Shown here one piece after another: positions 59,834-64,000 of a stretch of DNA of 64,000 bases. The position numbers and the translations under genes are program-made. Numbering within the stretch: the first letter of the stretch is position 1; each line of letters begins with the position of its first letter. The stretch is from BACL11 sp945865535. Its GTDB lineage: Bacteria; Bacteroidota; Bacteroidia; Flavobacteriales; BACL11. The DNA lies in contig CANNBA010000007.1 in NCBI GenBank assembly GCA_947502765.1, positions 1-64,000 on the forward strand. The letters are read 5' to 3'. A model generated the notes under the pieces. That model saw nothing but the letters and a program-made list of their open reading frames with translations, was not told the DNA's origin and made no database searches.

Positions 59834-62284
59834 ATGAAAAAACACTTTCTTACTTTTCTATTTTTTGCTTACTCTGTTTTGGGATTTTCCCAATTTGCTG
59901 ATGATTTTTCTGATGGGAACTTTACAAATAACCCTATTTGGGTAGGTGCTGCTGGTAATTTTGAAGTGGACACGGCTTTTAAACTCCACTTAAATGATAC
60001 CATTACCAACATATCTTATTTATCTACTACTAGTCAAGCGATAATAAATGGAAGTTGGGAATTTGAAATTAAACTAGAGTTTGAGCCATCATCATTAAAT
60101 TATGCAAAAGTATATTTAACTTCTGATGAGCAAGATTTAACTGGAAGTTTAAAGGGGTATTTTGTAAAAATTGGAGGAGAAAGTGGCGCTATTGATGATG
60201 TAAGTTTGTTTACTCAAAATGGTTCATCAACTACCAAAATAATTGATGGAACTGATGGAACAGCGTCCTTAAATCCTAATATGAAAATTAAAGTCCTTAG
60301 AGATAGTTTAGGCAATTGGGAATTATTTATTGATACTGCGGGTACTTATTTTTTGGATGGTATCGGGTTTGACAATACCGTTGCCTTATCTAGTTATTTT
60401 GGGATTTTTTGCCAATACACCTCTACGCGTAGTGATAAATTTTGGTTTGATAATTTTAGTGTCAGCGGATCCTCTGCTGTTGTTGTTTATGGATGCACTA
60501 ATTTATCCGCCTGTAATTACGACTCAATCGCCACAGTTGATGATGGCTCATGTGATCTTCCAAATGGCTGTGGAGATCCACTTTATGCAGAATATGATCC
60601 ATTGGTTACTTGTAGTGATCCACTTGCTTGTATCACAATTATTCCATTCAATCAAAATGATATAATTATTAATGAATTATTTGTAGATCCCACCCCATCA
60701 ATTGGACTGCCGGAATACGAATACATTGAACTTTACAATACCACAAATTCTGCTATTAATTTAACCGATTGGATAATTAGCATTGGAACAACTGATAAAG
60801 TTTTTCCTGTGGCAATTATTGAGCCAGATAGTTTTGTAATCTTGATAAAAGAAGATGTAATTGATTCTTTTCCAAATAATATTTCCAAAATTGGATTTTC
60901 TTCTATTGCCTTAACAAATGAAGGATCTGTGGTCATACTAAAAGACAAAACGGGAGCAATAATAAGCACTATTGCTTACACTGATAAGTGGTATAATGAT
61001 GCGAATAAATCGGATGGGGGATGGAGTATTGAAAGAGTAAATCCGAATCTTTTTTGTGAGGGGAAAAATAATTGGCGAGCATCAAAATCAAATATTGGAG
61101 GAACTCCAGGCAAACAAAATTCTGTTTTTGGAGAAGTAGTAAATATTGAGAATTTCAGAATTACAAAAGCATTTATTGTAGATAGTAGTACGGTGCAGGT
61201 ACATTTTAATAAAAGTTTGAATAGTTTGATTTTACAAGACAGCTCTTTATTTGAAATAAATGGAAACAATCCTATTTTAAATACCGTAATCGCTCCATTT
61301 TTTAATAGCGTAAATTTGACTTTTGAATTTAATTTTTTACCAAATACAACATATACTATTTTAACAAATGGGCTTTTGGATTGTTCTGGCAATTTAATTT
61401 CAAATTCTGTTAGTTTTGGTATCCCTGATTCTGTTTTAGAAAATCAAATTGTAATTAATGAAGTGCTTTTTAATCCAAAAGATGATGGAGTTGATTATAT
61501 TGAACTTTTTAATAATTCAAATTCTTATTTTGATTTATCAAACTTAAGAATCGCTAACTTTTTTGAGTTCGGTTCTCAAAATTATGCCGATAATCCAAAA
61601 ATAATTACAGAAGAAATTGCTCTTTTCCCTCCAAAATCATTCTTAATACTAACTAGCGATTCTGCAAAAGTTAAAGAGCAATATTACTGCGAAAATCCAT
61701 ACAATTTTATAGAGATAGCCAGCATGCCAACCCTGTCCAATGATAGCGGAACAATTTGTATTGTTCACCAATCCTTAAATCAGATAATTGATGCGTTTGC
61801 ATATAATGAAAACATGCATTTTTCACTTTTAGAAACTACTGATGGGGTCAGTTTGGAGCGATTGGATATAAATACCGAGACTCAAATTTCGGGCAATTGG
61901 CATTCTGCAGCTAGCACGGTTGGTTTTGGCACTCCTAGCTATAAAAACTCCCAAGAATTCATAACTCAAAGTATTGGAGAGCTAACTGTTGAGCCAAAAT
62001 CATTCAGCCCAAATAATGATGGGAACAAAGATATCTGCGTAATCAATTGGAATTTTAGCGAAAATAATTTGATGCTTACAATCAAAATTTTTGATACTGA
62101 AGGGCGACTCGTAAGAAATCTAGTGAGTAATGAAATGATTGGAAATTCCGGAAGTGTTATTTGGGATGGAATAGCAGAAGATAACTCACAATTAAATACA
62201 GGAATGTATATTATTTGGGTTGAAGTATTTTCAGAAAATGGGAATGTGGAGCGTTTCAAAGAAGTGGTAGTTTTAAGTAGATAG
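59834..62284 (+). CDS. T9SS-exported protein with lamin-tail, Ig-like and FlgD-like domains
   Basis: 816 aa. Signal peptide MKKHFLTFLFFAYSVLGFS, a LamG-like beta sandwich (about 20-215: FADDFSDGNFTNNPIWVG), and a GCTNLSACNYDSIATVDDGSC Cys-rich repeat near 220, common in marine Bacteroidota. Lamin-tail 1 (IINELFVDPTPSIGLPEYEYI), a Big_5-type Ig domain (RITKAFIVDSSTVQVHFNKSL) and lamin-tail 2 (IVINEVLFNPKDDGVDYIEL) follow. The C-terminus is FlgD-like: VEPKSFSPNNDGNKD and RLVRNLVSNEMIGNSGSVIWDG. Cell-surface location through T9SS is inferred. It ends one base into uvrC. Confidence 0.9.
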   Translation: MKKHFLTFLFFAYSVLGFSQFADDFSDGNFTNNPIWVGAAGNFEVDTAFKLHLNDTITNISYLSTTSQAIINGSWEFEIKLEFEPSSLNYAKVYLTSDEQDLTGSLKGYFVKIGGESGAIDDVSLFTQNGSSTTKIIDGTDGTASLNPNMKIKVLRDSLGNWELFIDTAGTYFLDGIGFDNTVALSSYFGIFCQYTSTRSDKFWFDNFSVSGSSAVVVYGCTNLSACNYDSIATVDDGSCDLPNGCGDPLYAEYDPLVTCSDPLACITIIPFNQNDIIINELFVDPTPSIGLPEYEYIELYNTTNSAINLTDWIISIGTTDKVFPVAIIEPDSFVILIKEDVIDSFPNNISKIGFSSIALTNEGSVVILKDKTGAIISTIAYTDKWYNDANKSDGGWSIERVNPNLFCEGKNNWRASKSNIGGTPGKQNSVFGEVVNIENFRITKAFIVDSSTVQVHFNKSLNSLILQDSSLFEINGNNPILNTVIAPFFNSVNLTFEFNFLPNTTYTILTNGLLDCSGNLISNSVSFGIPDSVLENQIVINEVLFNPKDDGVDYIELFNNSNSYFDLSNLRIANFFEFGSQNYADNPKIITEEIALFPPKSFLILTSDSAKVKEQYYCENPYNFIEIASMPTLSNDSGTICIVHQSLNQIIDAFAYNENMHFSLLETTDGVSLERLDINTETQISGNWHSAASTVGFGTPSYKNSQEFITQSIGELTVEPKSFSPNNDGNKDICVINWNFSENNLMLTIKIFDTEGRLVRNLVSNEMIGNSGSVIWDGIAEDNSQLNTGMYIIWVEVFSENGNVERFKEVVVLSR

Positions 62285-64000
62285 TGGCAACTCCTAATCA
62301 TATATCAGAAATTCTAAAAAATATCCCAGATAAGGCAGGGATTTATCAGTATTATGATAAAAATCAGGATCTTCTTTATGTGGGGAAAGCCAAAAACTTA
62401 AAAAAAAGGGTTTCTTCCTATTTTACAAAAACTCAAGAACACGGTAAAACAAAAGTTCTTGTTGGTAAAATTCAAGATATAAAATATGTAGTAGTAGCAA
62501 CCGAAATGGATGCCCTACTGCTAGAAAATAACCTTATCAAAAAGCATCAACCAAAGTATAATGTGATGCTAAAAGATGGAAAAACGTATCCTTGGATTTG
62601 CATAAAAAATGAGCTTTTTCCTAGAATATTTCAAACCAGAACTGTAATAAAAGATGGCTCGGAATATTTTGGGCCATACGCCTCTGTTCGTTTGGTACAA
62701 ACAATTTTAGAGTTCTTCCATCAATTATATCCCCTTAGAAATTGCAATTTAAATTTGAGTGAGCAAAACATCAAAAATGAAAAATTTAAAGTGTGCTTGG
62801 AGTATCATCTGAAAAATTGCTTAGGCCCCTGTATTGGGGAGCAAAAAAATAAAGACTATTTGTTGGCAATTGATCATATTCGGCAGATAATTACTGGAGA
62901 TGTAAGGTCGGTAATTGAGCATTTGAAAGATAGCATGAAAAAATTTTCGGCAAATTTGGAGTACGAAAAAGCCCAAAGTATAAAAGAAAAAATTACCCTT
63001 TTGGATAACTACCAATCCAAATCAACAATAGTAAATCCTAAGATAAATGATGTTGATGTTTTTACAATTATTTCGGATGAAGACACTGCATTTGTGAATT
63101 TTCTTAAAATTAAATCGGGAGCCATTATACAAGCTCACACATTGGAGTTAAGCAAAAAACTAAATGAGACAGAGGAAGAATTATTACAACTAGCAATTAT
63201 TGAGCTCAGACAAAGATTTAACAGCACTTCAAAAGATATTTACTGTTCCCACTCTTTGGAAAATGTATGGGAAGATTTGAGTATTACCATCCCAAAAATT
63301 GGTGATAAAAAGAAACTCATTGACTTAAGTTTGCGGAATGCAAAATACATGCTTCTGGATAAACAAAAGCAACAAATAAACAACATTGATCGTCAAGATA
63401 ATAAGCGCGTTTTAGAACAGTTACAAAAAGATTTGCGCCTAAAGGATCGTCCAAGACATATTGAGTGTTTTGATAATTCAAATTTGCAAGGAACAAGTGC
63501 TGTGGCCGCTTGTATAGTTTTTAAAAATGGGAAACCAAGCAAAAAAGATTACCGCCATTTTAACATAAAGACAGTTGTAGGCCCTGATGATTTTGCATCT
63601 ATGGAAGAAGTGATTTTTAGAAGATACAAACGGCTTTTGGAAGAAGAGGAAGATTTGCCAGAGTTAATAGTGATTGATGGAGGCAAGGGACAATTAAGCG
63701 CAGCAGTAAAGAGTTTAGAAAAATTAAAATTGAGAGGTAAAATTGCAATTATTGGGATTGCCAAGCGCTTGGAAGAAATATATTTCCCTGGGGATAGCCT
63801 TCCGCTTTATTTGGACAAACGCTCGGAGAGTTTAAAATTGATACAGCAATTAAGAGATGAGGCTCATAGGTTTGGGATTACACACCATAGAAATAAAAGA
63901 AGTAAAATTTCTTTAGAAAATTCCTTAGACAAAATTGAAGGAATAGGCCCAAAAACAGTACAATTATTAATTACTCATTTTGGTTCAGTTAAAAAAGTAA
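62284..64000 (+). CDS. uvrC: Excinuclease ABC subunit C (3' partial)
   Basis: 572 codons from GTG 62284 to the window end, without a stop. GIY-YIG domain (KAGIYQYYDKNQDLLYVGKAKNLKKRVSSY), UvrB-binding UVR motif (ANLEYEKAQSIKEKI), the UvrC endonuclease domain (IECFDNSNLQGTSAVAACIVF, DGGKGQLSAAV), and the start of the C-terminal helix-hairpin-helix (DKIEGIGPKTVQLLITHFGS). The catalytic residues are in place. GTG overlaps the stop of the preceding gene by one base. UvrC makes both incisions in nucleotide excision repair. Confidence 0.95.
   Translation, partial: MATPNHISEILKNIPDKAGIYQYYDKNQDLLYVGKAKNLKKRVSSYFTKTQEHGKTKVLVGKIQDIKYVVVATEMDALLLENNLIKKHQPKYNVMLKDGKTYPWICIKNELFPRIFQTRTVIKDGSEYFGPYASVRLVQTILEFFHQLYPLRNCNLNLSEQNIKNEKFKVCLEYHLKNCLGPCIGEQKNKDYLLAIDHIRQIITGDVRSVIEHLKDSMKKFSANLEYEKAQSIKEKITLLDNYQSKSTIVNPKINDVDVFTIISDEDTAFVNFLKIKSGAIIQAHTLELSKKLNETEEELLQLAIIELRQRFNSTSKDIYCSHSLENVWEDLSITIPKIGDKKKLIDLSLRNAKYMLLDKQKQQINNIDRQDNKRVLEQLQKDLRLKDRPRHIECFDNSNLQGTSAVAACIVFKNGKPSKKDYRHFNIKTVVGPDDFASMEEVIFRRYKRLLEEEEDLPELIVIDGGKGQLSAAVKSLEKLKLRGKIAIIGIAKRLEEIYFPGDSLPLYLDKRSESLKLIQQLRDEAHRFGITHHRNKRSKISLENSLDKIEGIGPKTVQLLITHFGSVKKV

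Noticed and set aside
1..64000. tRNA, rRNA, insertion sequences, phage genes
   Set aside because: Intergenic gaps are short and none shows a cloverleaf-like segment, transposase frame with terminal repeats, or integrase; none could be supported.

Overview
The window is AT-rich, gene-dense chromosomal DNA from a member of the Bacteroidota, most likely a marine or aquatic Flavobacteriales relative (Cryomorphaceae/Crocinitomicaceae-like). The evidence is: TAnnTTTG-type -7 promoter boxes in place of sigma70 boxes, few Shine-Dalgarno sequences, Bacteroidota-only families (DUF6122, DUF6427, DUF6341-like, DUF2480, S46 peptidase, long PurF), C-terminal type IX secretion (T9SS) signals, and the cysteine-rich GCT..ACNYD..DGSC repeat common in marine members. 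No rRNA, tRNA, CRISPR array, transposase or phage gene was seen. Almost every base lies in or next to a gene, and many genes overlap by 1-4 nt.

Layout. 1-3956 (+): M28 glutaminyl-cyclase-like lipoprotein (cut by the window start), NTF2-like lipoprotein, DUF6122 membrane protein, class V PLP enzyme, omega-amidase. 3943-14386 (mostly -): Ig-like lipoprotein, ComF, B12-dependent ribonucleotide reductase NrdJ, PurQ, DUF6427, then purD-yebC-lepA (transcribed lepA to purD), with a 58-aa membrane protein gene on + at 10388. 14462-21052: tandem DUF2061 protein, rhomboid protease, DNA polymerase I with a degenerate proofreading site, two paralogous small membrane proteins, an SDR and cystathionine gamma-synthase. 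21114-26424 (+): EamA transporter, yicC-gmk-nadD, small lipoprotein, rhlE and a CpcT/CpeT-family lipoprotein. 26450-32235: aminopeptidase P, sdhCAB and a HupE/UreJ protein with a histidine-rich tail.

32236-34035 is the most plastic stretch. A 1.5-kb cassette (58-aa ORF, YceI protein with a CDGSH-like N-terminus, HxlR regulator, operator-like repeats) lies between two near-identical terminator blocks. It is followed by a remnant of a deoxyhypusine-synthase-like gene at the 3' end of thiL. 35144-42125 (+) is a complete SUF iron-sulfur operon (A-type carrier, SufBCDSE, DUF59) that runs on into DUF2480 and DUF3050 genes. 42122-49955: RluF, DPP7-type S46 peptidase, PurF, and a tight minus-strand unit (PLP decarboxylase, permuted papain-like protein, 89-aa protein, glutaredoxin). 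50093-64000: a T9SS-exported CotH protein, IleS-DksA-like-LspA, a sulfotransferase-like protein with Asd, a second T9SS-exported protein, and uvrC (cut by the window end).

The genes form a core-metabolism landscape: purine and dNTP synthesis, aspartate-family amino acids, respiration, Fe-S assembly and translation. Envelope, protease and secreted-adhesin functions typical of particle-associated Bacteroidota are interspersed. Points most worth a second look are the loss of all four proofreading carboxylates in PolA, the HxlR/YceI cassette with its flanking repeats, the gene remnant behind thiL, the -7 boxes that sit 4-8 nt before start codons (possible leaderless mRNAs), and the decarboxylase/permuted-papain/glutaredoxin unit.
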